Shown: one piece after another, positions 18,670 to 28,158 of the stretch
Position numbering within the stretch: position 1 is the first letter of the stretch
Layout of the letters: each line of letters opens with the position of its first letter
Source: an uncultured Lachnospiraceae bacterium
GTDB lineage: Bacteria > Bacillota > Clostridia > Lachnospirales > Lachnospiraceae
Length of the DNA: 40,065 bases
Assembly (NCBI GenBank): GCA_947630125.1
Contig: CANRGO010000012.1
Coordinates: forward strand, 1-40,065
Direction of reading: 5' to 3'
Notes under the pieces: generated by a model
What the model was told of the DNA's origin: nothing
The model's database searches: none
What the model saw: the letters and a program-made list of their open reading frames with translations, nothing else
Program-made: the position numbers and the translations under genes

Positions 18670-19556
18670 TGGCTGAAGCGAACTTACAAAAACGAAAATT
18701 TTTCAAACTGAAGCCAACGAAACTTAACCGCTCAAGAGCAGGAAATGGTCTGCTGTTTGGCTTGATGATTATCTGTGGATTATTTATGGTATTACCCCTG
18801 GTTATGATCGTAAATAATGCATTGAAACCTTTGGATGAATTATTTCAATTTCCACCAAAGATTTTTGTTCGAAATCCAACCTTAGAAAGCTTTTCGGATT
18901 TATTTGTACTTATGAATGATACCTGGGTACCTTTTTCCAGATATATTTTAAATACGTTGATAATAACCATAGGAGGAACTGTGGGCCATGTACTGGTTGC
19001 ATCCCTTGCAGCCTACCCTTTAGCAAAACATGATTTTCCAGGGAAAAAGACACTCTTTCGTATGGTAGTTTTATCCATGATGTTTTCCTGGACAGTAACA
19101 CAGATTCCTAATTATATGATTATTTCCTGGCTTCATATCAACAACACTTATGCAGCCTTGATTTTACCAGCCTGGCAGTTTGGTATGGGTCTTTACCTGA
19201 TGAAACAGTTTATGGAACAACTTCCAGACTCACTTATGGAGTCTGCCAGACTGGATGGTGCCAGTGAGTATTCCATATTCTTTAAAATAGTCATGCCAAA
19301 TGTTAAGCCGGCTTGGCTTACACTAGCAATTTTTCAGTTCCAGCAGATGTGGGGAAATACAGGAGGAATGTTCTTACGTAATGAAGAATTAAAGCCTTTG
19401 CAGTATGCATTGCAGCAAATCACCGCTGGAGGTGCAGCAAGAGCTGGAGCGTCAGCAGCAGTTACTTTTATTATTGCAGCCATTCCAATCACGTTTTTCC
19501 TTGTATGCCAGAGCAACATATTAGAAACCATGACAACGTCAGGTATGAAGGAATAG
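18669..19556 (+). CDS. Carbohydrate ABC importer permease (MalG-like), pair 1
   Basis: The gene uses a GTG start whose first base is the last base of the previous stop codon, with a GGGTGGGAG ribosome site, so the two permeases are translationally coupled. The 295-residue protein has six membrane helices and an EAA loop (ESARLDGASEYSIFFK). It is the second half of the CUT1 importer channel. The NHL-repeat gene begins 12 bases after its stop, so the unusual accessory genes are in the same transcript. Confidence 0.93.
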   Translation: MAEANLQKRKFFKLKPTKLNRSRAGNGLLFGLMIICGLFMVLPLVMIVNNALKPLDELFQFPPKIFVRNPTLESFSDLFVLMNDTWVPFSRYILNTLIITIGGTVGHVLVASLAAYPLAKHDFPGKKTLFRMVVLSMMFSWTVTQIPNYMIISWLHINNTYAALILPAWQFGMGLYLMKQFMEQLPDSLMESARLDGASEYSIFFKIVMPNVKPAWLTLAIFQFQQMWGNTGGMFLRNEELKPLQYALQQITAGGAARAGASAAVTFIIAAIPITFFLVCQSNILETMTTSGMKE

Positions 19557-19568
19557 GAGGGTGAAGGG

Positions 19569-21092
19569 ATGAGAATAAATAGAACAAAAAGCAAACATCT
19601 TTTTGCCTTACTGATCACCATTGCTATGATGGGTAGTCTGTCTCTGGAAGCGAAAGCATACACACTTCCTTATGACACCTATAATTATGATTATCGTAAT
19701 GATATTGTTTTTACACCGGCAGCCTATATTCCAGAGAAAAGTATTACGGCAACGGGACTTAACACCAGTGGACTTGTAGATGAAAATGGAGAAGAAATAC
19801 AACTAAATGCTTTTTCTAATCCACAGGATTTATGTGTGGCACCAGATGGAAGTGTTTATGTTGCAGATACTGGAAATAACCGGATCGTGGTTTTGGATCA
19901 TACATTAAAGAAGTGTCTTAATATTATTACTAGTTTTGATCATGAAGGAACAGTAGATACGTTTAATGCTCCCAATGGAGTTTGTGTTTCTGAAAATAAT
20001 CAGCTCTACATAGCAGATACCATGAACAAGCGTGTTGTAGTGCTTGAACTGACTGGAGACCTTATAAAAATAGTTGAGAATCCTCAGTCGGAAATTTTGG
20101 AAGATAATTTTTCATTTGCACCATTAAAAGTAACAGTGGATTATGCAGATCGTATTTATTGCATTGCACAAAATGTATTTGAAGGATTGATGGTATTTGA
20201 AAATACTGGTGAATTTACTGGATATTTTGGAACAATCAAAGTAGATATCAGCTTGTTTGAAAAATTTTGGAGAAAGATTTCTACCAAGGAACAGCGCTCC
20301 AGACAAGCACTTTTTATCCCTACGACTTTTACAGGAATTGACGTAGATAGTGACGGTTTTATCTATGCTTCCAATCTGGACTCCTTAAATGGGGTACAGG
20401 CAGTTCGCAGACTAAACCCAAAGGGTGAGGATGTAATTAAGAAGGGCATCAAGAAAAATGTAGGTGGTGATCTTTGGATCATAGGAAACAGTAAATATAG
20501 TGGACCATCTGAAATGACGGATGTGGTTTATCGTGACAAGGGTATGTACTCCCTGCTTGATCGTAAGCGTGGCAGAGTTTTCACCTATGATCATGAAGGA
20601 AATCTGCTTTATATTTTTGGTGGATTAGGAACCCAGGCAGGAACTTTTAAAGCGCCGGTAGCCATTGAAATATTAGAAGACAAAATTATCGTGTTAGATT
20701 CACTTCGAGCTGAAATTTTAACCTTTAGCCCAACGGAATATGGCAATTTAATAAATGATGCAGTGGCGTTGCGCTTTGACGGAGATGAAACTCTGGCAGA
20801 AGAAAAATGGCTACGAGTTTTAGAACTGGATGAAAACAACGAACTTGCAAACAGTGGTATTGGGAAAGCTCTTTTAACCAAAGGTGATTATAAAAATGCC
20901 ATGAAATACTTAAAACTTGGAATGAACAGAGAGTATTATTCCATTGCCTTTAAAAGATATCGAAATGAAATGCTGGAAGGAAATATGAATTTAATTCTTT
21001 CTGTTTTACTAGTACTGATTGTTGTTTATGCAGTTGTAAAACGTAGACGAGATAAAAAACGTGGAAAAGTAAAAGAAGGAGGGTTATTGTAA
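19569..21092 (+). CDS. Membrane-anchored NHL beta-propeller protein with TPR-like segment
   Basis: The 507-residue protein has a signal peptide (cleavage near EAKA-Y), then an NHL-repeat propeller from about residue 75 to 400. Classic blade motifs are VAPDGSVYVADTGNNRIVVLD and, in the next blade, LYIADTMNKRVVVLE. Residues about 400-465 look like TPR helices (AEEKWLRVLELDENNELA). A single membrane helix at about 473-492 is followed by a Lys/Arg-rich tail, giving an outside propeller and an inside tail. No catalytic function is evident; NHL propellers often bind proteins or glycans. It overlaps the YIP1 gene by one base, so the two products are probably made together and may form a complex (inference). 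Confidence 0.88.
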   Translation: MRINRTKSKHLFALLITIAMMGSLSLEAKAYTLPYDTYNYDYRNDIVFTPAAYIPEKSITATGLNTSGLVDENGEEIQLNAFSNPQDLCVAPDGSVYVADTGNNRIVVLDHTLKKCLNIITSFDHEGTVDTFNAPNGVCVSENNQLYIADTMNKRVVVLELTGDLIKIVENPQSEILEDNFSFAPLKVTVDYADRIYCIAQNVFEGLMVFENTGEFTGYFGTIKVDISLFEKFWRKISTKEQRSRQALFIPTTFTGIDVDSDGFIYASNLDSLNGVQAVRRLNPKGEDVIKKGIKKNVGGDLWIIGNSKYSGPSEMTDVVYRDKGMYSLLDRKRGRVFTYDHEGNLLYIFGGLGTQAGTFKAPVAIEILEDKIIVLDSLRAEILTFSPTEYGNLINDAVALRFDGDETLAEEKWLRVLELDENNELANSGIGKALLTKGDYKNAMKYLKLGMNREYYSIAFKRYRNEMLEGNMNLILSVLLVLIVVYAVVKRRRDKKRGKVKEGGLL

Positions 21093-21724
21093 TGGGAAAC
21101 TTTTTTTCAAAAGACAAGTGGAAATATGCATTCTATACAGTAAGTCATCCTGTTGATGCATATTATGAAATACGTCATCGTAACAGAGGAAGTGTTCCTA
21201 TTGCAGTATTTCTTGTTATGCTATTTTCGTTTTGCTTTTCCATGAATCGTATGATGGCAAGTTTTGTAGTGAATGATATCGACCCTAGAAGCGTAGATTC
21301 TTTTACAGAACTCGGGGGAGTTTTACTCTTATATTTTTTATTTTGTGTTGGAAACTGGTCCATTACCTGTCTGATGGGTGGAGAAGGAAGGCTTAAGGAC
21401 ATTGCTATAGCAATTGGTTATGCAGCAATACCCCTTATCTTATCGTTTGTACCGGCAACCTTGATTAGTCAGGTGATAGCAGCGGATGAAGAAACTTTTT
21501 ATGGACTTATCTTATTCATTGGAATTACCTGGGCGGTTATTATGGCCTTAATTGGAATTATGCAGGTACATAATTATACCCTTGGAAAAACGTTATTGAC
21601 TTTAGTTCTGACTTTTGTAGCCGTTTTGATTATTATTTTCATCGGTCTGCTGATTGCAGATTTGATTAACCAGGTGTATGGATTCTTTTATAGTATCTAT
21701 ACAGAACTGATTTTTAGGACTTAG
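21092..21724 (+). CDS. YIP1-family multi-pass membrane protein
   Basis: The 210-residue protein has about five membrane helices after a short cytoplasmic N-terminus containing SHPVDAYYEIRHRNRGS, the usual entry of bacterial YIP1-domain proteins. The central GNWSITCLMGGEGRLKDI segment and the later helices fit the Yip1 fold. Its function in bacteria is unknown. The start codon overlaps the NHL gene stop (TAATG), and a GGAGG site lies in the NHL 3' end. It is flanked by two extracellular-facing proteins and two permease pairs, which suggests a structural or assembly role in the transport complex (inference). Confidence 0.85.
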   Translation: MGNFFSKDKWKYAFYTVSHPVDAYYEIRHRNRGSVPIAVFLVMLFSFCFSMNRMMASFVVNDIDPRSVDSFTELGGVLLLYFLFCVGNWSITCLMGGEGRLKDIAIAIGYAAIPLILSFVPATLISQVIAADEETFYGLILFIGITWAVIMALIGIMQVHNYTLGKTLLTLVLTFVAVLIIIFIGLLIADLINQVYGFFYSIYTELIFRT

Positions 21725-21737
21725 GGGGATGGGACAG

Positions 21738-24317
21738 ATGAAATTAAGAAAAAAAATAATGTGGACTGTCATTGCCCTGGTATTAGCCTTGGTGGTGGGA
21801 TGGGTGCTATATTATCTGTTTCATTTTTATCTTTACAATGAATATCAAACCTATGTAACTTCTTATGAAACAGAGCAGGGAAGCGAGTTTCAACCACTTA
21901 AGGAAAGTTCACCATCAGTGGAGGGCATGGTACTAGTAGCAGAAAATGATAATTTTAAGTTGTATACAAATGATAAAACCGCTGAAATTGCAGTTTTTAA
22001 TAAAGCAGATCAAACCATTACTTATTCAAATCCTCCCATGGCTGAAGAAGATAGCATTGCTTCTAACACCAATAAGAATTATTTGAAATCTCAAATTATT
22101 CTGGATTATTTTAATTCGAAACAGGCAGCTGGTACCTATGACAGTTTTAGTATGTCTGTAGAAAAAGAGCAGTTTACCTTAGAAAATCTTGAGGATGGAA
22201 TACGCTACACGTATGAATTTGGGGATAAAACCAGCGTTACAGGTATCGTACCCATTTATATCTCCAAAGAGAAACTGGAAGAAGTACTTTCCCTTATGTC
22301 AGAAGAAGGCGCTAAATACGTAAAAAGCAGATATCGTGAAAGTGAAACCTTAGGCGAAGGATATTTGGAATTAAATGAATCAGCAGCGGCAGGGCGAAGT
22401 ACCTTGCGTAAATTAAATAAGTATTATGAGGAAGCGGGTTTCACAGAAGCGGATTTTGTTACAGAAATGGAAAACTCAGGAGTGGAGGGAGCAATTCCTC
22501 AGACGTTTGTTGTAGCAGTAGAATATCGTTTGACCAAAGAGGGCTTGGAAGTTTCTGTACCTATGAATTTGGTCGAAGAACAGGGTGGAGGAAAAATCTA
22601 TCGCATCCAGCTATTAAACTTCTTAGGAGCAGCATCCATGGAAGAAGAAGGTTATCTTGTGGTTCCAAACGGATCGGGTTCTCTGATTTATTTTAATAAT
22701 AAAAAGACCAATGCAGATGAGTATTCTCAATATATTTACGGTATTGATCCGCTCATGGCTGATTACACCGTTATGGAAAATATGGAAAAAGCAAGACTTC
22801 CATTATTTGGAATTTGTAGAGAAAACTCCAGTATTTTAACAACCATTGAAGATGGTCAGTCTCTTGCTTATATTACCGCAGGAATCGCAGGAAAAATCAA
22901 CTCCTATAACTATGCATATCCTACCTTTGTTTTACGTGGAAATGAAAAGCTTTCCATGGGTGGAGGATTAGGAGATGAAGTTACCTTTACCGTTGTGGAG
23001 AAAGAAATTTATGATGTGAATTTAAAGGTTTTGTATACCTTTTTAACGAAAGAACAAAAAGGGTATTCAGGAATTGCAAATACTTACAGACAGCGTTTGT
23101 TAGATCTGGGAGTTTTAAAAGTACAGGAAGATACAGATACCATTCCGTTTTATTATGATGTGATTGGTGGAGTTAAGCAAACTGGATTTTTCTTAGGTAC
23201 CCAATACTTAAAAGTATTTCCTATGACTACCTTTGAAGAGGCAGGAGAAATATATGAGGATTTAAAACTTGAAGGAATTAGCAAGCAGGTAATGAATTAT
23301 CAGGGCTGGTTTAATGGCGGCTATTATCATGATGTTCCAGATAAAATAAAAGTAATTCAGAAACTTGGTGGAAAAAAAGGGTTAGAAGCGTTAAGTCAGC
23401 AAATGTCAGAAGATGGTAACCGTTTTTATGGCGATGTTGTATTTCAACCGGTAACGTTTATATCCAAACGCTTTCAATATAATATGGAATCCTCTCGTTA
23501 CTATGGGGCAGGTTATGTAGCTCATTTTGGACAGGTGAATCCGGCGAATCTAAGACAGACAGCGCCTCTAAATTATATGGAAACTATGTATGATCTTTTG
23601 TCACCCAAATTTTTGCCTCGTTATGTGGAAAAATTTTCGGACCGGGTTGAAAACATAGAAATGCAGGGAATTTCTCTTCGAGATTTGGGAGACTTTTTAT
23701 ATTCCGATAAAAAAAGGACCCATGTAATCGATCGTGAAGAGGCTTTGGATGTGGTAATTGGGCAGTTTGAGCGTTTACTTGAAACGGAAAAAAATCTTAT
23801 GGTAAATGGAGGAAATGATTATACGTTTTCCTTTATAACGGATATATTAAATGCACCTATTTCTCATAATGATTATTTTATTGTAGATGAAGAAATACCC
23901 CTATATGAAATGATTGTTCAGGGATGTCTGGATTACAGTTCAGATCTGATTAATCTGACGGATTCCTTTGATGAAAAAACCGTGGTTTTAAATTTGATAG
24001 AAACGGGAGCATCTCCACACTTTGTATTTACTTATGAAGATTCAACCAACATGAAGTATACCGGACTTAATCGTTATTATGCAACAACCTATAGCACCTG
24101 GAAAGAACTGGCTGTGTCCGTTTATACACAGGTCAATGAAGCATTAAAGTATGTGAATGGTGCGATGATCATAGAGCATGAGATTTTGGATGAAGGCGTG
24201 AAAAAAGTAAGTTATAGCAATGGTGTTACCATTTATGTGAATGAAAGTAATCAAGAAGTACAGGTGGGTACCATTCTTTTAGAGCCACTAAGTTATGAAC
24301 TGGAGGGAGTAAATTAA
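21738..24317 (+). CDS. DUF5696-type membrane-anchored protein with glycosidase-like features
   Basis: I start at the ATG at 21738, nine bases after AGGGGG; an ATG at 21729 is too close to that site. The 859-residue protein has an N-terminal signal anchor (residues about 7-32), leaving the rest outside the cell. The N-terminal half is beta-rich. Residues about 460-760 alternate strands and helices like a TIM barrel, with YQGWFNGGYYHDVP, an Asp566 strand end in YGDVVFQ, and Asp649/Asp652 in RDLGD. The C-terminus is beta-rich. I assign DUF5696 from memory of family context. Enzyme activity is speculative; a binding or scaffold role is equally possible. The permease gene begins 2 bases after its stop. 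Confidence 0.75.
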   Translation: MKLRKKIMWTVIALVLALVVGWVLYYLFHFYLYNEYQTYVTSYETEQGSEFQPLKESSPSVEGMVLVAENDNFKLYTNDKTAEIAVFNKADQTITYSNPPMAEEDSIASNTNKNYLKSQIILDYFNSKQAAGTYDSFSMSVEKEQFTLENLEDGIRYTYEFGDKTSVTGIVPIYISKEKLEEVLSLMSEEGAKYVKSRYRESETLGEGYLELNESAAAGRSTLRKLNKYYEEAGFTEADFVTEMENSGVEGAIPQTFVVAVEYRLTKEGLEVSVPMNLVEEQGGGKIYRIQLLNFLGAASMEEEGYLVVPNGSGSLIYFNNKKTNADEYSQYIYGIDPLMADYTVMENMEKARLPLFGICRENSSILTTIEDGQSLAYITAGIAGKINSYNYAYPTFVLRGNEKLSMGGGLGDEVTFTVVEKEIYDVNLKVLYTFLTKEQKGYSGIANTYRQRLLDLGVLKVQEDTDTIPFYYDVIGGVKQTGFFLGTQYLKVFPMTTFEEAGEIYEDLKLEGISKQVMNYQGWFNGGYYHDVPDKIKVIQKLGGKKGLEALSQQMSEDGNRFYGDVVFQPVTFISKRFQYNMESSRYYGAGYVAHFGQVNPANLRQTAPLNYMETMYDLLSPKFLPRYVEKFSDRVENIEMQGISLRDLGDFLYSDKKRTHVIDREEALDVVIGQFERLLETEKNLMVNGGNDYTFSFITDILNAPISHNDYFIVDEEIPLYEMIVQGCLDYSSDLINLTDSFDEKTVVLNLIETGASPHFVFTYEDSTNMKYTGLNRYYATTYSTWKELAVSVYTQVNEALKYVNGAMIIEHEILDEGVKKVSYSNGVTIYVNESNQEVQVGTILLEPLSYELEGVN

Positions 24318-24319
24318 GT

Positions 24320-25252
24320 ATGCAAAAAACAGAAAAGAAAAGCATAAAAAAGCATAAAATGACTCTCTCTAAAAAAAGAAGCATTACAGGGTATTTGTTT
24401 ATTATGCCCTGGTTGCTTGGGTTCCTGCTGTTTTATGTGCGATCTCTTTATATGACGATGGAATTTTCCATGTCAGAATTAATTGTTCCACCTGGTGGAG
24501 GTTACTCCTTAAGCTTTGTTGGGTTTACAAACTATATTTATGCATTCTTTGCCCATGGAAGTTTTGTACAGGTGCTTGCAACCTCCGTCTTGAATATGAT
24601 GATTGATGTTCCACTTATTATCTTTTTTAGTTTGTTTATGGCTCTTTTACTAAATAAGAAATTTACTGGAAGAACCCTGGTTCGTGCGATTTTCTTCCTT
24701 CCCGTTATTTTAAATTCAGGAGCCATCGTAGATGCAATGGAAATGAGCAGAGCCATGATGGCAGGAGGACTTTCCACTGTAAGTGCAGAGCTTACCACGT
24801 CCAGCAGCAGTGTGAATGTAGGGTATTATATTGAATTATTTAAAAATCTTGCCATGCCTGATATTTTACTTGATTATATTGTGGCTGCGGTTTCCAGAAT
24901 TAGTGAAATCATTACAGCCAGTGGGGTACAGATTATTATCTTTATTGCTGCACTACAATCCATACCAGGTTCCATGTACGAAGTTGCACAGATTGAAGGC
25001 GCTACGGGTTACGAAACATTTTGGAAGGTTACATTTCCCATGGTAATGCCACATATTATTACGAATGTGGTTTACACCGTGGTAGATAATTTCATCGACA
25101 GTGAAGTGGTAGATTTGGCTTTTGAAACAGCATTTACCAACTATCAATATGGATTAAGCTCTGCAATGAGTCTTGTAAGTACGGTGATCACCTGTTTGAT
25201 TCTGTTTATTGTTGTTTGGTTTATACAGAAGAAGACATTTTACTATAATTAG
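24320..25252 (+). CDS. Carbohydrate ABC importer permease (MalF-like), pair 2
   Basis: The 310-residue protein has a charged N-terminus, six membrane helices and an EAA loop (YEVAQIEGATGYETFWK), which place it in the CUT1 permease family. It differs clearly from the permease at 17740, so this is not a recent duplication. It contains a Ser/Thr-rich extracellular loop (ELTTSSSSVN) between helices. Spacing of 2 bases from the DUF5696 gene and 14 bases to its partner supports one operon. Confidence 0.92.
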   Translation: MQKTEKKSIKKHKMTLSKKRSITGYLFIMPWLLGFLLFYVRSLYMTMEFSMSELIVPPGGGYSLSFVGFTNYIYAFFAHGSFVQVLATSVLNMMIDVPLIIFFSLFMALLLNKKFTGRTLVRAIFFLPVILNSGAIVDAMEMSRAMMAGGLSTVSAELTTSSSSVNVGYYIELFKNLAMPDILLDYIVAAVSRISEIITASGVQIIIFIAALQSIPGSMYEVAQIEGATGYETFWKVTFPMVMPHIITNVVYTVVDNFIDSEVVDLAFETAFTNYQYGLSSAMSLVSTVITCLILFIVVWFIQKKTFYYN

Positions 25253-25266
25253 AAAGGGGAAATGGA

Positions 25267-26259
25267 ATGAAGATAATACATACAGCAAAAGATAAAATGG
25301 ATCATCTAAAACTAGATACACAGTTTGCCAATGATCGAAAAAAAGCCATTGTTATGCTGAAACATTTCCTCTTTGGTTTATTTCGTGCAGTGGTTTTGAT
25401 TGGAATTTCTTATGTTATTTTAAGTCCGGTTTTTGGAATTATTGCCAGTTCATTTTTTTCCGATGCTGATAATTATAATCCTATGGTTTTCCTGATTCCT
25501 CAGGAGCCTACCTTAGAACGTTATCAGATTGCTATGGAGAATATGAAGTATAGTTCTACCGTTCTCGTATCTCTGCTCTATTCCTTAACGCTGATGATCA
25601 TACAGGTGATTGTCTGCTCCATGGTAGGGTATGGTTTTGCAAGATTTCAGTTTCCATTTAAGAATTTATTGTTTTTCTGTGTTGTAGTAATGATTATTAT
25701 TCCAACCAATACAATTATGTTACCGGTTTATATGACCTTCCGGGACTTTAACTTTTTTGGACTGTTTTCTTTATTTGGCAAGAGTGGGGTGAATTTACTT
25801 AGTACCCCATGGCCTATGTACATTATGACTGCCTTTGGCTGTGGTCTTAGGTCGGGCTTGTATATCTACATTTTCAATCAGTTTTTCAGGGGTCTCCCAA
25901 AGGAAATTGAAGAAGCGGCATTTGTAGATGGAGCAGGAACCTGGTATACCTATTTTCGCATTATGCTTGTGAATGCCATTCCATCGGTAATCACAGTAGC
26001 AATTTTTGCTATGGTTTGGCAGTATAATGATACGTTTTATGCGAAGTTGTTTCTGATTAGCCCAGACGTGGTAATCGGTAAAAAAATAAGTACTTTACAG
26101 GCCAATATTGCAAATATTTATCAAATCCAGGACAGCAATATTACCCAACTTTATCTGGATGCCGGAATTGTACTTGTTATGTTACCTGTGATTATTATCT
26201 ATGTGCTATTACAGAAATACTTTATAGAAGGTGTTGAACGAAGTGGTATTGTGGGATAA
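25267..26259 (+). CDS. Carbohydrate ABC importer permease (MalG-like), pair 2
   Basis: The 330-residue protein carries an N-terminal cytoplasmic tail of about 35 residues, six membrane helices and the EAA loop (EEAAFVDGAGTWYTYFR). It completes the second CUT1 channel with the permease at 24320. The start follows an AAAGGGG ribosome site. No ATPase gene follows; the next genes are two lipoproteins, the second being the probable binding protein for this pair. Confidence 0.92.
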   Translation: MKIIHTAKDKMDHLKLDTQFANDRKKAIVMLKHFLFGLFRAVVLIGISYVILSPVFGIIASSFFSDADNYNPMVFLIPQEPTLERYQIAMENMKYSSTVLVSLLYSLTLMIIQVIVCSMVGYGFARFQFPFKNLLFFCVVVMIIIPTNTIMLPVYMTFRDFNFFGLFSLFGKSGVNLLSTPWPMYIMTAFGCGLRSGLYIYIFNQFFRGLPKEIEEAAFVDGAGTWYTYFRIMLVNAIPSVITVAIFAMVWQYNDTFYAKLFLISPDVVIGKKISTLQANIANIYQIQDSNITQLYLDAGIVLVMLPVIIIYVLLQKYFIEGVERSGIVG

Positions 26260-26307
26260 GACGTTCAAACCAAAAAACAAACAACGAAACAAGGAGGAAT
26301 GGGAAAG

Positions 26308-28095
26308 TTGAAAGCAAAAAAAATCATGGTATTACTTCTTTCAGCAGTAATGATCTTGTCGTTAGCAGGATGCGGTAAAGAAGTACAAGAAGCAACAGAA
26401 ACAGAAGTAACAGAAACAACGGAAACACCAGAAGTAACGGAAACAGAAGAAGTTGCAGCAAGTATTGATTTTGAAGACGGATTATTTGGTTTTATGGGGG
26501 TTGACACGACAAAAGGAAATGCAGATGAATCTGTTTTATCAGTGGAGGATTTTGCAGGTTCTAAAGCTTTAAAAGTAACGGTTTCTGGTAAGGTACCTTA
26601 CATCGTCCTGGATGTAGAAGGATTACTTGGAGACAAAATATCAACAGTTAGAACCATTGAAATGGATATGGGTCTGGAAAATCCAGATGGAACATTTGAA
26701 GCATGTTCAGGAAATATTTATGTGTATAGTGGAGCAGAAAATGTAGAAACGTATTCAGGATGGTCCGTTTATTTAGATACAAAGAATCCAAATAAGATTT
26801 CTGCAGTTCTTGATACAGAAGCAAAATATATGGCAGCAGGTTTAGGAAATAAAGTTATTATTACAAAAGAAGTTGATAATGGAGCAACCCTTTCAAATCT
26901 TTACATTGATAACATTCGTTTCTTAGACGAAGCAGGGGCAGTAATCGAAGCCAATTCTTCAGCAGTGTATGTAGCACCTGTTGCGGCAGAAGCGGATATG
27001 AGCAACCTGAAATATCTGAAAAATGTAGTGGAATTCCCTGGATTTGCAACTGGAGCAGATGCATGGGCACAAGCTGGATTTGATATGCCACAGGAAGTAA
27101 TTGATGCCTTAGTGCCTGGATCTATCATTCAGATTGAATATATGAGTGAAACAGGAGATATGTGGCTTGTAGTGCCTGGAGCAGCAGCAGGTTGGATGAG
27201 AGTATCTCAGCAAACAGCAACAAAGAATAATTCTAAAAATATTGCACAGATTTCTTTTGAAGAAATTGCAGCATTATGTGGTGATGATGTAAGCCAGTGG
27301 GGCACCATGTTACAAGGTGAATCAGATGGTAAGTGGGAAATTTATAAAGTATCTGTTGGACAGGATTCAGGGATTGTAACTCTTGGAAGTACAGTAGAAT
27401 TTCCAGACTTTGCAACAGGAGCAGATGCTTGGGCTCAGGCAGGCTTTGATATGCCAGAAGAATTCATAGCAGCTTTAGTTCCAGGATCAGTGATTGAAAT
27501 TGAGTACAGCAGTGAAATGAACAATATGTGGCTGGTATTCCCTGGCGCAGCAGCAGGCTGGATGAGAGTACAACAACAGACAGCAGCAGCAACCAACAGC
27601 ATTTGTCAGGTTACATTTGAACAAATTGCAGAAGTTTGCGGCGATGATGTTAGTCAGTGGGGAACCATGTTACAGTGTGAATCCGAAGGCAAATGGGAAG
27701 TATTTGCTGTTCGTGTAGGCCAGCCTTCTAAAATACAGGCTCTTAGCAATAAAGTTGAATTTACAGGCTTTGCAGTTGCAGCAGATGCATGGGCACAGGG
27801 TGGCTTTGATATGCCACAGGAAATTATTGATGCACTTGTTCCAGGATCTGTAGTAGAATTAAATTATACCAGTGATACAGGATTTTTATGGCTTGTAATG
27901 CCAGATGCAGCAGCAGGCTGGATGAGAGTAGAACAGCAGACAGCAGAATGCAATGGTTCGGTTTGTCAGATTACCTATGAACAAATTGCAGCAGTATGCG
28001 GGGATGACAAAACCACCTGGGGAGCGAGAATGCAGGCAGAATCAGATGGTGCATGGGAAGTATATAGTGTGTTTGTAGGAACACCTGCAGAATAA
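26308..28095 (+). CDS. Surface lipoprotein with three tandem 120-residue repeats, putative glycan binder
   Basis: The AAGGAGG site at 26291-26297 is one base from the ATG at 26299 but ten bases from the TTG at 26308, so I choose the TTG. The signal peptide ends in the lipobox LAGC. A Thr/Glu-rich linker follows, then a beta-rich domain (about residues 50-215, IDFEDGLFGF start). Three tandem repeats of 122, 120 and 113 residues fill the rest. Each contains DAWAQxGFDMP, MWLV or LWLV, AAAGWMRVxQQTA, CGDD and a Trp-Gly motif. Conserved Trp residues on a short beta module suggest carbohydrate-binding modules, but I recognise no named family. Its position between permease pair 2 and the binding protein supports a mannan-capture role (inference). 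Confidence 0.82.
   Translation: MKAKKIMVLLLSAVMILSLAGCGKEVQEATETEVTETTETPEVTETEEVAASIDFEDGLFGFMGVDTTKGNADESVLSVEDFAGSKALKVTVSGKVPYIVLDVEGLLGDKISTVRTIEMDMGLENPDGTFEACSGNIYVYSGAENVETYSGWSVYLDTKNPNKISAVLDTEAKYMAAGLGNKVIITKEVDNGATLSNLYIDNIRFLDEAGAVIEANSSAVYVAPVAAEADMSNLKYLKNVVEFPGFATGADAWAQAGFDMPQEVIDALVPGSIIQIEYMSETGDMWLVVPGAAAGWMRVSQQTATKNNSKNIAQISFEEIAALCGDDVSQWGTMLQGESDGKWEIYKVSVGQDSGIVTLGSTVEFPDFATGADAWAQAGFDMPEEFIAALVPGSVIEIEYSSEMNNMWLVFPGAAAGWMRVQQQTAAATNSICQVTFEQIAEVCGDDVSQWGTMLQCESEGKWEVFAVRVGQPSKIQALSNKVEFTGFAVAADAWAQGGFDMPQEIIDALVPGSVVELNYTSDTGFLWLVMPDAAAGWMRVEQQTAECNGSVCQITYEQIAAVCGDDKTTWGARMQAESDGAWEVYSVFVGTPAE
27028..28092 (+). repeat. Three tandem coding repeats of 113-122 codons
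   Basis: Units span 27028-27393, 27394-27753 and 27754-28092 and stay in frame. Units 1 and 2 share CGDDVSQWGTMLQ, while unit 3 has CGDDKTTWGARMQ. DNA similarity is visible over the most conserved stretches, which suggests duplication within the gene followed by divergence. Confidence 0.9.
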
Positions 28096-28158
28096 GTAGG
28101 CAATGAAACCAGAGTTAAACTTATCAACCGATACGAAAAATAGGAGGATTACAAGAAC

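Noticed and set aside
27028-28092. CRISPR-like or transposon repeat
   Set aside because: The repeat is in frame, about 360 bases per unit and coding. It has no spacers or terminal inverted repeats.
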